Positions 10,570 through 21,840 of a stretch of 64,000 nt of DNA are shown piece after piece. How positions within the stretch are numbered: position 1 is the first letter of the stretch; each line of letters begins with the position of its first letter. The notes under the pieces are model-generated. The model was not told where the DNA came from. It ran no database searches and saw nothing but the letters and a program-made list of their open reading frames with translations. This DNA comes from Prorocentrum cordatum (Eukaryota > Sar > Dinophyceae > Prorocentrales > Prorocentraceae), in assembly GCA_963575745.1 (NCBI GenBank), contig CAUYUJ010004280.1, positions 480,095 through 544,094 of the forward strand. The letters are read 5' to 3'. Made by a program: the position numbers and the translations under genes.

Positions 10570-10735
10570 TTTGGGGCTTTGGGTGGGGGGGTGTTCTCCG
10601 ACGGCGGACCGGGAAAGGGGGGGAGGGGGGGGGTGACGACGGACCAGGAAAGGGGGGTGGGGGCCCGACGACGGATCGGGGAAAGGGGGGGGGTCCCCCC
10701 CCCCCCCTTGGGAAGATCCAGCCGCGCGCCCTCCA
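10570..10735. other. G-homopolymer-rich spacer
   Basis: Three near-repeats of GACSRCGGACCRGGRAAGGGG are followed by G and C runs. A similar homopolymer-rich stretch (9420-9590) borders the other side of the heptamer array. Confidence 0.5.
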
Positions 10736-12180
10736 TCAGATCGATCCCTGCACGCGCGAGCGGGGCGACTGCCGCCTCGAGCGCCGCGTCGCTGACCACC
10801 GCGGCGGGCACCAAATGGGCATCATTGAGCAGCCCGACCCGCGCGGCCACGCGCGGGGCGACTGTCGCCTCGAGCACTGCGCTGCGCACCGCCAAGAGTA
10901 CTGCCGTCGTAGCGCCACGCCTCGCGAGGGCTGTCGGGCGCCCCTGTTGGCCCGCTTGGTCTGGGCGACCCCCTTGGTTCTGCCGGCCCCCGCGCCCCGC
11001 GCGAGCCCGCGGCGGGGCGAGCGCTGCCTCGAGTGCCGCGCCGCCGGGCAACGCGGCGGGCACCAGCAGGGCATCGTCGCGCAGCGCATCGGCGTGCACC
11101 TGCCCCCTGACGGGCGCCAGCTGGGCGAGCGCCACCTCGTTCGCCGCGCCGACGAGCCGCGCGAGGGCACCCGCCATCTCGACGCTGAGCAACGCGTCGG
11201 ACTGCGGCAGCACGACCCTGACGCCCACGCGCGAGACGAGCACTGTCTCAAGCACCGCGTCGCTGCGCACCGCCACTGGCACCAGCAGCGCCACGTTGAG
11301 CAGCGCGCTGGGGAGCGCCAGCTCCGCCCCGACGCCCGCGAGCGGGACGAGCCCTGTCTCGAGCACCGTGCGGCTGAGCACCTCGATGGGCAATCACATC
11401 CCAGCATGGAGTGGCATGCCGGAGAGCGTCAGCTCGACTCTGATGCTCACGAGTGGGGCGCGTTCGACCGTTAGGATGGCGTCGCTGACCACCGCGACGC
11501 GTGCCAGCAGCGCCTCGTGGAGCAGCGCGTCCAAGGGCAGCAGCTCGACCCTGGCGACCGCGAGTGGGGTGAGTACCCCCCCGAGTGCTCGCATCTCGAC
11601 GCTGAGCAGCACGTCGCTGACCGCCGCGGCGGGGGGCCACCAGCGCATCGCTGAACAGCGCGGCCGGGAGTGCCTGCGCTCTGCTAAGCACCGGATCGAT
11701 CGGCATTGCCGCGAGCATCGCGCTGCGAAGCTGCACGGCGGGCACTGGCACCTCGACGGCGCGCACCGCGTCGAGAAGCCTCAGTTCGACCCCCGAGCGC
11801 AAGAGTGAGGCGAACATTGCGTCGGGTGCCACGTAAAAAACCACCGCGGCGGGAACCGCCCGCGCATCGGTGAGCGACTGCGAGCAACAGCTCGACCCTG
11901 GCGACCAGGAGTGCGACGACCATCGCCTCGAGTTCTGGCCCGAGTCCTCCTAGGTCCATGGCCCAGTGTTTCCGCGATCCGCATTGGCCCACCTTGGTGT
12001 GGGATGCGTGACCGGTCTTTTTCCACGAGCCGCATTGGCCCACTGGTGGTGGGCTGCGAGCTTCTCCCAACTTCCATGCGCCGCACTGGCCCGCTGGGAG
12101 TGGGGTGCGAGACCCAGCCAACCCTACCGCTTAGACGGGGAGCGCCAGCTCGACCCTGACGCGCATAGAGCACAGGCCGC
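10736..12180. repeat. GC-rich imperfect minisatellite, block 2
   Basis: Same family as 7220-9360. The GCGAGYGGGRCGA motif recurs near 10752, 10850, 11005, 11115, 11220, 11335, 11445 and 11555, so the period is about 95-150 bp with a mode near 110. A - strand frame is open over most of it and encodes repeats such as LLNVALLVPVAVRSDAVLET. 11953-12115 repeats the 55-bp units of 8567-8730. The function, if any, is unknown. Confidence 0.6.
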
Positions 12181-12284
12181 CTGAACCGCCCTTCATCAGG
12201 CCCGATCGCCGGCTCTCTCTGGGGCATCTCCCCAGGCGAGCGACCAGCAGGCGGGTCTAGACCAGAAGCACACAGCGCTACCCT

Positions 12285-12480
12285 CTTCCTTGAGGCCTTG
12301 CGCGACGTGTTTGAGGAGGGAACAAAACACACAGACACCATTCATCGTCGATTTCCAGAAGATATGGGAAGTGGGGGGGAAGACAAAAACCCAGACAATC
12401 TGGAAAGATGCGGGGAATCCTGGGATTTGCGTGTATATACTTGTGTGTCCTTGGGCCCCTTCAGTGTTGGCCATTTCCCC
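12285..12480 (+). repeat. Dispersed repeat of about 190 bp, copy 1
   Basis: Shares GGAGGGAACAAAACACACAG, TTCATCGTCGA, GAAGACAAAAACCCAGAC and a GTGTGTCC(C/T)(A/T)GGGCCCCTTCA end with 36584-36760, in the same orientation. No coding capacity is evident. Confidence 0.65.
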
Positions 12481-12689
12481 GTAATTCTCGGTCTTCGTGG
12501 GCCGCGGCTGGGGATGCCCCGAAGGCGGCGCCGCACAGATCCCCAGGGCGCCGAGGCGCGCATGCCGGAGCGCGCGAAGAGCCGGTGCCTCTCGCAGGCA
12601 CAGGTGCGCAGGCGGCTGGAGTGGCCTGATCGCAGCAGGGCCTGCTCCGTGTCCCAGTCGGGGCCCAAGCGGACCACGCCAGAGGGGGA

Positions 12690-12822
12690 GGCAATCCACA
12701 CTCTCCTCCCATCTCCTCGCCCTCCCCCCCTTCGCCGCTCCCTCTCTATCTCCCCCTCCTGTTCTCGTGCTTGTGCTCTCTCTCTCTCTCTCTTTCTGTC
12801 TCTCTTTCTCTCTATACCTCCC

Positions 12823-12857
<35 letters not shown>

Positions 12858-13030
12858 TCACATCCCCGTCCCACTCTGCCTTCCCTCCCCCTTCCTCTTG
12901 GCCATCCCCCTTACAGCTTTCCTTCCGCATCCTTCACTTTCCATCCCTCCTGTCCCCGCTCCGCCAGCCCCCCCTCCAGCCTCCCCCCCCCCTCTGCCGG
13001 CCTCCAAACGTCCTCTTCAGTCCTCTTTCC
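12690..13030 (+). repeat. CT-rich tract with (CT)n microsatellite
   Basis: (CT)n at 12775-12860 lies inside a longer C/T-rich stretch. No gene is seen. Confidence 0.7.
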
Positions 13031-13056
13031 TGTTGCTTCGGTCGGGATCTTTGGCG

Positions 13057-13232
13057 TAGCGTGTCGTTCCGCCGATCCTGGCCCACCACGCTTCGGCGCA
13101 CGCTGTCCACTTTCCGATCCCCAGGCGTCTACGTCCCGAGCTTTTCCCAGCCTCCCGCCCCACGAATCCGAGCCATTCGCTATCCGCTCCCAAGGCATAG
13201 CGTATCGCTGGGGCAGCCGCCGCGACACGCTA
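13057..13232. mobile_element. 176-bp TIR element, copy 1
   Basis: It starts TAGCGTGTCG and ends CGACACGCTA, a perfect 10-bp inverted repeat, with related internal motifs (CATAGCGTATCG, CGCTATCC). The preceding CGGTCGGGATCTTTGG matches CGGTCGGGGATTTTTGG before copy 2 at 13901. Confidence 0.55.
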
Positions 13233-13259
13233 AATACAAATTCCTGAACGTAAGTCCTC

Positions 13260-13870
13260 CCTGATCCTCCCTGTCGCACCACCAGACCCCTTTTCACAAT
13301 GGGGACCTCGCCCCTGATATAAGGACGGAATACAACGTCTTTTCGAAATGGAGTTCTCGTGTCAGCGCCGCCCACATTCGTCTTTCACTCTAACAACATG
13401 CGTTAGGATTGAGGGTGTGCCCTTTTCAACATGTGGTCCTCGTTTTAGCACCGTATGCATTCACCGTAAGAGCTTACAGCAGCTACAGGGATCGAGTATG
13501 GTGTCTGCTCAGCATGGGGCTATCGCCAGCGCCGCGCACATGTGCTTTAAATATGAAAGCATAGGAACGGAGGACGGTTTCTTTCCAACATGATGCCTCG
13601 CGCTGGAGATGTTGTAAACGTAGCGACCAGACGCCTGAACAGATGGAGCAGCTGCACAGGGGGGGGGGCTTTTCAAAGTGGGGCTCTCGCTTGAGACCCC
13701 TCCAATTGAATTGCAAGAAGTTTGGTGGAGGGCGGTTCATGCGAGAAAGGGATCTATCGGAAGGGGCTTCTTGCAAATCGATATCCGAAGTGTAAGATTG
13801 TGCAACGGTTTCGCGGATGTGGTGGCAGTTCATTCTTCAACACGGGGCTCTCATTTGACATGAACTGTTG
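13260..13870 (+). repeat. Diverged copies of the 83-bp repeat family
   Basis: Segments near 13300-13450, 13500-13620, 13670-13740 and 13830-13860 carry variants of TTTTCAAAATGTGGCTCTCG and GCGCCGCGCACATTCGTTT. They match the well-kept tandem at 33125-33475. No gene is recognised. Confidence 0.5.
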
Positions 13871-13900
13871 CTTATATACTTACGGTCGGGGATTTTTGGG

Positions 13901-14087
13901 TAGCGTGTCGCTCCGCTGGTCCGCTGGTTCTGGCCCACCGCGCCCTGGTGCGAGACGCTATCCACTTCGCGGTCCCGAGGCGTCCATGTGCCGATCTTGT
14001 CCGAGCTTCCCGTCCCGCGGGGCGGAGCGACACGTCATCCACTCTCAAGACATAGCGTGTCCCCAGGGCCGCCGACACGGCACGCTA
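13901..14087. mobile_element. TIR element, copy 2 of the 13057 family
   Basis: The left end TAGCGTGTCG is kept. The right end reads CGACACGGCACGCTA, where the inverted repeat carries a small duplication. Internal order and spacing follow copy 1. Confidence 0.5.
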
Positions 14088-14449
14088 TCCAAGAGTTCCT
14101 AGCCATATATAAGTTCGCGTTTTTTTTTAAATTCGCTAGAAGGATGCAAGGCAGTTCCTTCTCAACACGGGGGTCTCGCTTGAATGTTAGGCTCATGGTG
14201 TGCTCGCCTGCCAAGGGTGCGCTGCTTGCACTACAAAGGAAGGCATGTGTGGATGCATCAGGAGGAAACTTTGGGCGGGAGGGTGCATTTCAGCACCGCT
14301 GACGCATCCTGGGTTTACGCTAGCTCTCGTCCCTCCCCGTTTTCTCCCCGTCCTTCTTGTTCTCCTCTTTCTCCCCCCCGCATCCCGCCTCCCTCATCCG
14401 CTTTCCTCTCTTCTCCTTCCTTTCCCCCCCCTGTCCCCCTCGTTATCAT

Positions 14450-14479
14450 CCTTACCATCACCATCAGCATCAGCATCAG

Positions 14480-14514
<35 letters not shown>

Positions 14515-14862
14515 ACCTCATCATCATCAGCATCATCATCATCATCATCGTCATCGTCATCATCATCGTCATCGTCATCGTCATCGTCATCAGCATCATC
14601 ATATTGTCATCACCATCATATTCCTCATCATCGGCATCATCATAAACAGCAACAGGAACATCATCATCAGATTCAGCCTCATACTCATCATCATCGTCTT
14701 CAGCTTATCTGCCATCATGCTGGACCGGTGTCATTCATCGGCTGTTCAATCACTCCGTCTGCGGCCCGCTGGGTCTGAAAAATCAGCAATCTCGTATTCA
14801 CAGTCATCCTTACCATCATCATCATGTTTATCAACATCAACATCAGTATCAACAACAGCAGC

Positions 14863-14931
<69 letters not shown>

Positions 14932-15095
14932 GTCAACATCACCATCACCGCCATCACCACCACCATCATCACCATCATCACCATCATCACCATCATCACC
15001 ATCACCATCACCATCACCATCACCATCACCATCACCATCACCATCACCATCACCATCATCAGCACCATCATCATCATCACCTCCATCTTTATATT
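14450..15095 (+). repeat. (CAT)n microsatellite, compound
   Basis: CAT/ATC runs at 14450-14650, 14810-14940 and 14940-15090. The last is a regular hexamer CACCAT. It lies just upstream of a coding exon and so forms the 3' part of the intron. Confidence 0.85.
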
Positions 15096-15148
15096 CCTTC
15101 GTCTCCTCATCCTCCCCCCTCCTCTTGGCCCCCTGGTTGGTGCGGCAG

Positions 15149-15226
15149 GAGTGCGAGGGACACATGGGCAGCGTCAACAAGGTGCGGTGGAGCCCCGATC
15201 AGAAGCAGATTGTCACCGCCGGCAAG
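15149..15226 (+). CDS. CFAP52: CFAP52/WDR16-like WD40 protein, penultimate exon
   Basis: The 26 codons read ECEGHMGSVNKVRWSP then DQKQIVTAGK, the GH-to-strand-c half of the last WD40 blade. The acceptor GGCAG|GAG and the donor AAG|GACCGG are both phase 0. Joining to the next exon restores GKDGCVLVW, matching the family in length. The donor dinucleotide is GA, one of the non-canonical donors reported in dinoflagellates. A GT donor six bases later (CGG|GTGGAT) would add two residues and breaks the alignment. Confidence 0.75.
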
Positions 15227-15239
15227 GACCGGGTGGATC

Positions 15240-15690
15240 CTCGATCGGCTTCTTCCTTCTTCTGCTCCCTTTCGCCACGTGACCACAGGCGGAAGCGCCC
15301 AAACCCAGGCTGGTGTGGGCCGCCGCAGGGGCTCGGGGGGGGGGGCCTGGCCCGCCGCCTGACTTGTTTGCATGGTCGAGCGGCGGTTTTTCGGGCTTCG
15401 CAGGGGGAAGCGAGATGCGGCGCGGCGTTTGCCTTGCCATGCCGCCCGGTGGTGGCCAGGGCCCCCCTGCGGCGGGCTGCCCGTTCCCTCCTCCTCCTCG
15501 CCCATCGTCCTCCTGCCATCACTACCACTGCGATCACCACTGACCTCATTACAACTAGTCTTGCCTTTGCCACTGCTACGAGCACGGAAGCGAGTCGCGC
15601 TACAAACCGTATTTCTCACACGACTCATGGAGGCAGGCGATTTATAAAGTGCTCCCCCCCCACGGGAGGCGCCTCCCTATTGTAGGGCAG
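15240..15690. other. Intron spacer without recognised feature
   Basis: GC-rich sequence with G runs near 15335. Open frames exist on both strands, but none resembles a family. Confidence 0.4.
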
Positions 15691-15739
15691 ATTCTAAAAT
15701 CTGGCGGGCGGAGGCAGAACTGCGGCCTACGCAGCAGCA

Positions 15740-15819
15740 CCCCCGCCTCTCATATGCCGTCCGCAAAAGGCAGTCGTCGTCATCGTCGTCCGTCGTCGTC
15801 GTCGCTATCGTCGTCGTCG

Positions 15820-15864
<45 letters not shown>

Positions 15865-16082
15865 GCCGTCGTCGTCCCAGGACTGCAAGACGCCTGCGCA
15901 GCGCCCCCTCCCCCCCACCAATCTGCCATGGCCGTCGATGTCGTCGTCGTCCATCGTCGTCGTCGTCGCCGTCGTCGTCGTTGTCGTCGTCGCCCCCCGA
16001 GACCGCAAGCCGCATACGCACCACCCCACCCCCTTTCGTGTGCCATCCGCAAAGGGCCGTCGTCGTCATTGTCGTACGTCTA

Positions 16083-16127
<45 letters not shown>

Positions 16128-16320
16128 TGTCGCCCTCCCGGATGAAGGCGCCTGCGCAGCCGCCCCCCCGTCCCCCCTTTTGTCCCCCCCCCGCCCTCCC
16201 CTGCATGCCATCCGCAAAGGGCTGTCGTCGATGCCCCCCCGGGCCTGCAAGCTGCCTCCGCAGAAGCACCCCCCATCTCACATGCCATCTGCAAAGGGCC
16301 GTCGTCGTCGTTGTCGTCGT

Positions 16321-16357
<37 letters not shown>

Positions 16358-16591
16358 TTGTCGTCGTCTGTCGTCGTCGTCGTGGTCGTCGTCGTCCATC
16401 GTCGCCCCACGACTAAAGGACACCGGCGCAGCGCCCCGCCCCTCCATCCCCCATATATGCCATCCGCAAGGGGCAGTCGTCGTCGTCGTCGCCCCCAAAG
16501 ACTGCAAGCCGCCTGCGCAGAAGCACCCCCCATCTCACATGTCATCTGCAAAAGGCCGTCGTCGTCGTAGTCGTCCGTCGTCGTCGTCGTA

Positions 16592-16639
<48 letters not shown>

Positions 16640-16922
16640 TGTCGCCGTCGTCTGTCATCGTCGTGGTCGCCGTCGTCCATCGTCGCCCCAGGACTGCACG
16701 ACGCCCGCGCAGCGCCCCGCAAACACACACCCATAGATCTGCCATCCGCAAGGGGCAGTCCTCGTCGTCGTCGTCATCGTCGTCGCCCCCAAAGGCTGCA
16801 AGATTCCTGCGCAGCAGCACCCACGCCCTCTCTCACATGCTATCCGCAGAGGGCCGTCTTCGTCCGCGTCGTCGTAGTCGTCGTCCGTCGTCGTCGTCCG
16901 TCGTCGTCGTCGTCGTCGTCAT

Positions 16923-16969
<47 letters not shown>

Positions 16970-17260
16970 TGTCGTCGTCATCCGTCGTCGTCATCGTCGT
17001 CGTCGTTGGTCGTCGTCGTCGTCGTCGTCGTTGCCGTCGTCGTCGTTGGTCGACGTCTTCGTCGTCGTCCGTCGTCGTCGCCGTCGTGGTCGTCGTCGTC
17101 GTTGGTCGTCGTCGTCGTCGTCATCGTCGTTGCCGTCGTCGTCGTCGTCGACGTCGTCGTCGTCGTCCCTCGGGACCGCAAGCCGCCTACGCTCCAGCAT
17201 CCCCCCTCTCATATGCCACCCGCAAGGAACAGTCGTCGTCACTGCTGGCCGTCGTCGACG
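15740..17260 (+). repeat. Higher-order repeat: CGT tracts alternating with a 60-80 bp spacer
   Basis: About ten units, each made of a (CGT)n run and a conserved spacer with GACTGCAAGCCGCCTGCGCA, CACCCCCCATCTCACATG and CCATCCGCAAAGGGC. The spacer ends lie near 15752, 16041, 16207, 16287, 16458, 16543, 16741, 16840 and 17210. Unit length varies with the CGT tract, from about 80 to 370 bp. The frames it produces are poly-Ser, Arg, Val or Asp artefacts. Confidence 0.75.
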
Positions 17261-17324
17261 TCGACGTTGTCGTCGTGTGCTGGCTGCTGTGCGCGCGAGC
17301 ATGCGCGGGCTAGCCTGGCCGCAA

Positions 17325-17440
17325 AGATGCGCCAGCCAACACCAAACACTCGCCGCAATCGCCACCGCATGCATTTTGCAGGCCAAGTTGTGGGCGGGTG
17401 TGTGTGTGATGATTGCGCGAGCAGTTGAGCCGTCAGAATT
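17325..17440 (+). repeat. Dispersed repeat of about 110 bp, copy 1
   Basis: Shares ACACTCGCCGCAATCGCC, GCGGGTGKGTG and GATGATTGCGCGAGCAGT with 18350-18455, in direct orientation. 17440-18060 between them holds GCGCGCG runs but no recognised gene. Confidence 0.6.
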
Positions 17441-18349
17441 TACTGCGCAACGAGCGCACAACGTAGATTTTTATTCTCTCGCAGGGAATTCGGATCTATC
17501 CCCCCCCGAGATTTTCGCACCACTGGGGATGCGCAAGTTACATAAGTTTCTGCCCCATTGTTCACTCGAAATCTGGATTCGTACCGTCCCAGCCCAGCTG
17601 GTATTCTCCCCCCTTCATCCATCGGAAAATACTATGCGCGCGCAGTCGTTGATCAAAAACCATTCATGCTCAAGATCTTCTTGTAAACAGATGTGACGAA
17701 GTGAGCGCTCCCGCGTCGTCGCGCGCGCACGCTGGTATCCACCACCAACCGTCGTGTGCGTAAGGATTGCAAAACCAACTGATCCGAAAACATATAAACA
17801 CACACGCGGGTTGGCAACATGACTTTTCAACATAGGTCTGCGCGCGCGCCCTTGTACACTTTTTCAGAAAAGCCTTGGTCGTTTCAACAGTTCCAACAAG
17901 TGCGACCAAACGGGCCTTTCGCGCGCGCATGTCGAAGTCACTCGAACGCCTTCGCGCGCGTGTTGGGGGGGCACGATCCTTGTCAAATAACACCATGCGG
18001 GCCACTCGCGCCCGTCGGCCGCGCGCGCATGTCGGAATCTTCTTAAAACCTGCATTGCCGACGCGCGGATACCGTCATCGTGGCCGGTGTGATCAGCATC
18101 GGCGCCGTCATTGGCCTTGCCGTCGTCATCGTCATTCTCGCCACCATTATCATCGTGTCTTCATGCCATGATACCGCGTTCGCCGAAGTCACCGATTCGC
18201 ATTGAAGTACCCGAGCGTCAGCGCGGCATGCTGGACGCGATGGGAAGTGCCCAGCTGTCAGCACCACCGCGCCACCGCGGCCGCGTCGGTCGCGCCAAAC
18301 TAGCTGGCCGCTGCGCGCGCGCGAACCTGCGCGCTTGCGCGGCCGCAGC

Positions 18350-18455
18350 GACGCACCAACCAGCACCAAGCACTCATCGCAATCGCCGCCGCATGGGTTT
18401 TGCAAATCACATTGCGGGCGGGTGGGTGGGATGATTGCGCGAGCAGTGGAGCTGA
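18350..18455 (+). repeat. Dispersed repeat of about 110 bp, copy 2
   Basis: Partner of 17325-17440, about 1 kb away. Differences are mostly substitutions. Confidence 0.6.
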
Positions 18456-18593
18456 CAACCCCAAGGTTTTCAAAGGTAAATGGACCACGTAGATTGTATC
18501 ATTTATACTGCACATCGTAGCTTGCACAGGAAAGATGGAACCGCGCGGTTGCACCACATGGAATGCACCGCATATATTGCGCCGCAGAGATTC

Positions 18594-18647
18594 TCTGTCT
18601 CTCTCTCTCTCTTTCTCTCTCTTTCTTTCTCTCTCTCTCTCTCTTTT

Positions 18648-18685
<38 letters not shown>
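18594..18685 (+). repeat. (CT)n microsatellite
   Basis: CT dinucleotide run with occasional TT. Confidence 0.85.
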
Positions 18686-18859
18686 GAAGAGGAAAAAGAA
18701 TCGACCACCCACCCGGAGGAGGGATGTCCGCCCGCCTGGGGATGTGCAATTCTAGCCGCTTCGCGTATCGCTGGATCTGGCACCAGGTTCCTGGTCAGTG
18801 AGTTCTCGTGGCCTTGCTGGTATCTCCGGTCCCTCGTGATGGCGCTCCTGGCTTCATCC

Positions 18860-20605
18860 TGGTATCGCTCCCGCGCCATTTTGGCTGCGCCCCAACTTCG
18901 GTTGGTTTATTGCATGTGTTCGCTCCTGGACCTCGTTCCTGGCAGCTGCAGCCCGCACCCATTCCCGTTTCCGGTGATCCGAGGTGCCGCGTGGGCCTCT
19001 GTCTGCTGGCGCGTTAGGCAATTAGGTTCGCGCGCGGCCCGCCCGTTCCGTACACGCCGCATGCGCTTCCGCTTGCGGCTGCGACAAAAAGTATCGCTGG
19101 ATCTGGGCTTCCCACCGCACCCACCGTCCTCCGCACCATCTGGTGTTTGGCGATCCGGATTTTCCGTTGAGCGCCCTCACGTCCTGCCCTTCCTCGTGTC
19201 GAGGGTTGTCGTTCTGCGATGGCTCCTGGTTTTGTCCACGGCGTGCTGTTCTTCGCGACGGTCGTCCGCATCTGGATCGCGGGCTTCTTGGGTTACCCCC
19301 TGGTGCTGCACGTCGACCAGAAGTTCCTGCTAGTGCTGGCGCTCTTCTGAACGGCAGTGAGGTTCGCCTGTCATGCGTCTCCCATGCTCGTTCTGGTCCT
19401 TTGCTCGTCGCCTTTCTTCCCCTGCGTTAGTGTAGGCCGCTGCTAGTTTGCACCGCCCTCCGACGCCGCCCGACCTTTTTCCTCGCCGCGGTCGCGATCA
19501 AAAAAAGTATCCCCGCCAGCCCATCCAGAAACGATGTCCAGGCGAGTTGAGGTGATCAGGGCACTGCGGGAGTAACGAGGTGGACGGCCGAACCGTGCGA
19601 AGGAGGGAGGAGGAAAAGAGGAGGAAGAGGAAGAGGAGGAGGAGGAGGAGGAGGAGGAGGAGGAGGAGGAGGAGGAGGAGGGAGGAGGAGGATGAGGAGG
19701 GGGAGGGGGAGGGGGAGGGGGAGGGGAGAGGAGGAGGAGGAAGAGAAGGAGTAGGAAGAGGAAGGAGGAGCAGGAAGAGGAGGGCAAGCAAAAGGGCCAG
19801 AGGTCTTTTGGATGCCTCTCAGAGCCTCTTGCGATATCTTTTGGGCGTTTCTTCGAGGCCTTTTGGGACGTCTTGGGGGTTTGTCGGCGGTCCTGGGGGG
19901 CTCTTGGGCGTCTGGGTGCCTCGGGAGGGCCTCGGGGGGCCGCTTGGGGGCCTCTTGGGGGCCTCCTGGGGGCCTCTTGGGGTCATCTTGGGGCCTCGTG
20001 GGGCCTCCTCGCCGCCTCTTAGGGCCATCTTGGAGGAGATCGATCAAAGAAGGGGGGGGGCTTCAATTACCCCTCCCCCCCTCGGGAACCCCCAAAATCA
20101 CCTCTTGGGCCCTCGTGGAGCGCTCTTGGGGCCGTTTTGGGGTTCTCTGGTGCCTGTTTGGGGGCCCTCATGGGTCCTCTTGGAGCTGCCTGGAGGCTTC
20201 GGAAGGCCATCGGAAGCGAAAAAGCGAGAATGCACAAATCAGCGATTGCCATAAGTGTTTGAAGGATTGTGTCTTCTTGGCGGGGGAGGCTCCGTGGCTG
20301 TCCGGAGCCGTCGTGAAGCGGTCTTGGGGTTTCTCGAGGCCTATTGGGGCACCTTGGGGGCCATCTTGGCGCATCTTGCGATATGTTGGGCAATTTGGGA
20401 GGTCATCTTGGGCTCTCTGGGGCCCTCTTGGAGCCATCTTGGGCCATCTTGGACGCTCCAACGGCCCGCGAGACGCTCCGTCCAAGTCCAGGGGGGGTTG
20501 TATTGGGGAGGGGTGAACCCCTCCCCAAAGGGGAAGAGGGAGGGGTGGAAGAGGAAACGCCCCAAACCACCTACGCCCAGAGGGCTGATGGAATTTACAT
20601 GTGAT
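18860..20605 (+). repeat. Compound dispersed repeat, copy A
   Basis: The order is: a head of about 650 bp with TTGGCGATCCGGA, TTCCGTTGAGCGCC and CTGCACGTCGACC; a GACAAAAA-like and CCAGCCCATCYAGRAACGAT boundary (19498-19545); GGA microsatellite (19617-19690); two clusters of GGCCTCTTGG-type words (19800-20110 and 20270-20460) around a core that is AT-richer (20205-20260); and a tail with AAACCACCTACGCCC (20565). Copy B at 29090-31725 has the same order. In the head, 19243-19350 is a short frame ending LHVDQKFLLVLALF. Confidence 0.6.
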
Positions 20606-20884
20606 TCCGCCCCACAGTTCGTCCGACATTGAAATTCATAGTATTATGTCCCCAACCCTCCACCATCAATGTCAAAACTCACTATGCACGTACATCAGTT
20701 TGCCATTGACCATCCATGGCCGAGAGTCCTTTGCAAACGCCTGGACGAAGTGCGCGCGTGCGTGCGTCGTCGCGTGCATGCCGAAATCCTTCGAAACCGT
20801 GGTTTTCGTAACGATTTCAAAATCGAACGCCCCGAAAGCATACATTATCTTGGCGAAGGACCCAGCCATATGCAGTTGTGACTA

Positions 20885-21840
20885 ACGCAATGGTAAAGAC
20901 TGTCCTCGGTGGAGCTCCGTATGGGGCCACGCACTTGTGAGGGGTGCGCCGAAACGGGGGTGGAACTGCATGCGAACTTTGCCACTCGGGCCCTCGGTGG
21001 AACTCCCTATGGGGCCACGAACCGTGTGAGGCGTGCGCCGAAATGGGGGTCGAACTGCATGCGAACTTCGCCACTGGGGCCTTCGGTGGAGCTCCTTATG
21101 GGGCCACGAACCATGTGGGGTGCGCCGACATGGGGGTGCAGCTGCATGCGAACTTTGCCGCTGGGGTCTTCGGTGGAGCTCCCCATGGGGCCACGAACCG
21201 TGTGAGGGGTGCGCCGAAATGGGGGTGGAACTGCATGCGAACTTTGCCGCTGGGGCCTTCGGTGGAGCTCCCCATGGGGCCACGAACCGTGAGAGGGGTG
21301 CGCCGAAATTGGGGTGGAACTGCATGCGAACTTTGCCACTCGGGCCCTCGGTGGAACTCCTTATGGGGCCACGAACCGTGTGAGGCTTGTGCCGAAATGG
21401 GGGTGGAATTGCATGCGAATTTTGCCACTGAGGCCTGCCGTAGAGCTCCATGTGGGGCCACGAACTGTGTAAGGGGTGCGCCGAAATGTGGTGGAACTGC
21501 ATGCGAACTTTGCCGCTGGGGCCTTCGGTGGAGCTCCCTATGGGGCCACGAACCGTGTGAAGGGTGCGCCGAAATGAGGGTGGAACTGCATGCGAACTTT
21601 GCCACTGGGGCCTTCGGTGGCGCTCCCTATGGGGCCATGAACCGTGAGAGGGGTGTGCCGAAATGGGGGTGGAACTGCATGCGAACTTTGCCACTGGGGC
21701 CTTCGGTGGAGCTGCCGATGGGGCCACGAACGGTGTGGGGGGCGCCGAAATGGGGGTGGAATTGCATGCGAACTTTGCCACTGTGGCCTTCGGTGGAGCT
21801 CCCTATGGGGCCACGAACCGTGTGAGGGGTGTGCCGAAAC
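20885..21840 (+). repeat. 89-bp minisatellite, about 11 copies
   Basis: GCCGAAA recurs at 20948, 21037, 21124, 21213, 21302, 21391, 21480, 21568, 21657, 21744 and 21833, so the period is 89 bp with occasional 87-88. Each unit holds GGAACTGCATGCGAACTTTG, CCTTCGGTGGAGCTCC and GGGGCCACGAACCGTGTGAG. Since 89 is not a multiple of three, successive units change frame and a single coding role is unlikely. A diverged array in the opposite orientation lies at 61736-62115. Confidence 0.85.

Larger units (their letters stand above)
4289..15148 (+). other. CFAP52: CFAP52-like gene, intron of about 10.9 kb
   Basis: This lies between two exons that join in phase without loss of any residue. The donor is CAG|GTCGCC and the acceptor is GGCAG|GAGTGC, giving AG|G at both borders. 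The intron is filled with repeats described separately. Its last 700 bases are CAT microsatellite followed by a short pyrimidine tract. No intact gene is recognised inside it on either strand. Confidence 0.7.

Noticed and set aside
20882-21825. Frames of up to 299 codons on both strands in the 89-bp array
   Set aside because: Open frames arise from a stop-free unit. The 89-bp period shifts frame at each unit, and both strands are equally open.
20885-21840. CRISPR array
   Set aside because: The whole 89-bp unit is repeated without unique spacers, in a eukaryotic genome.
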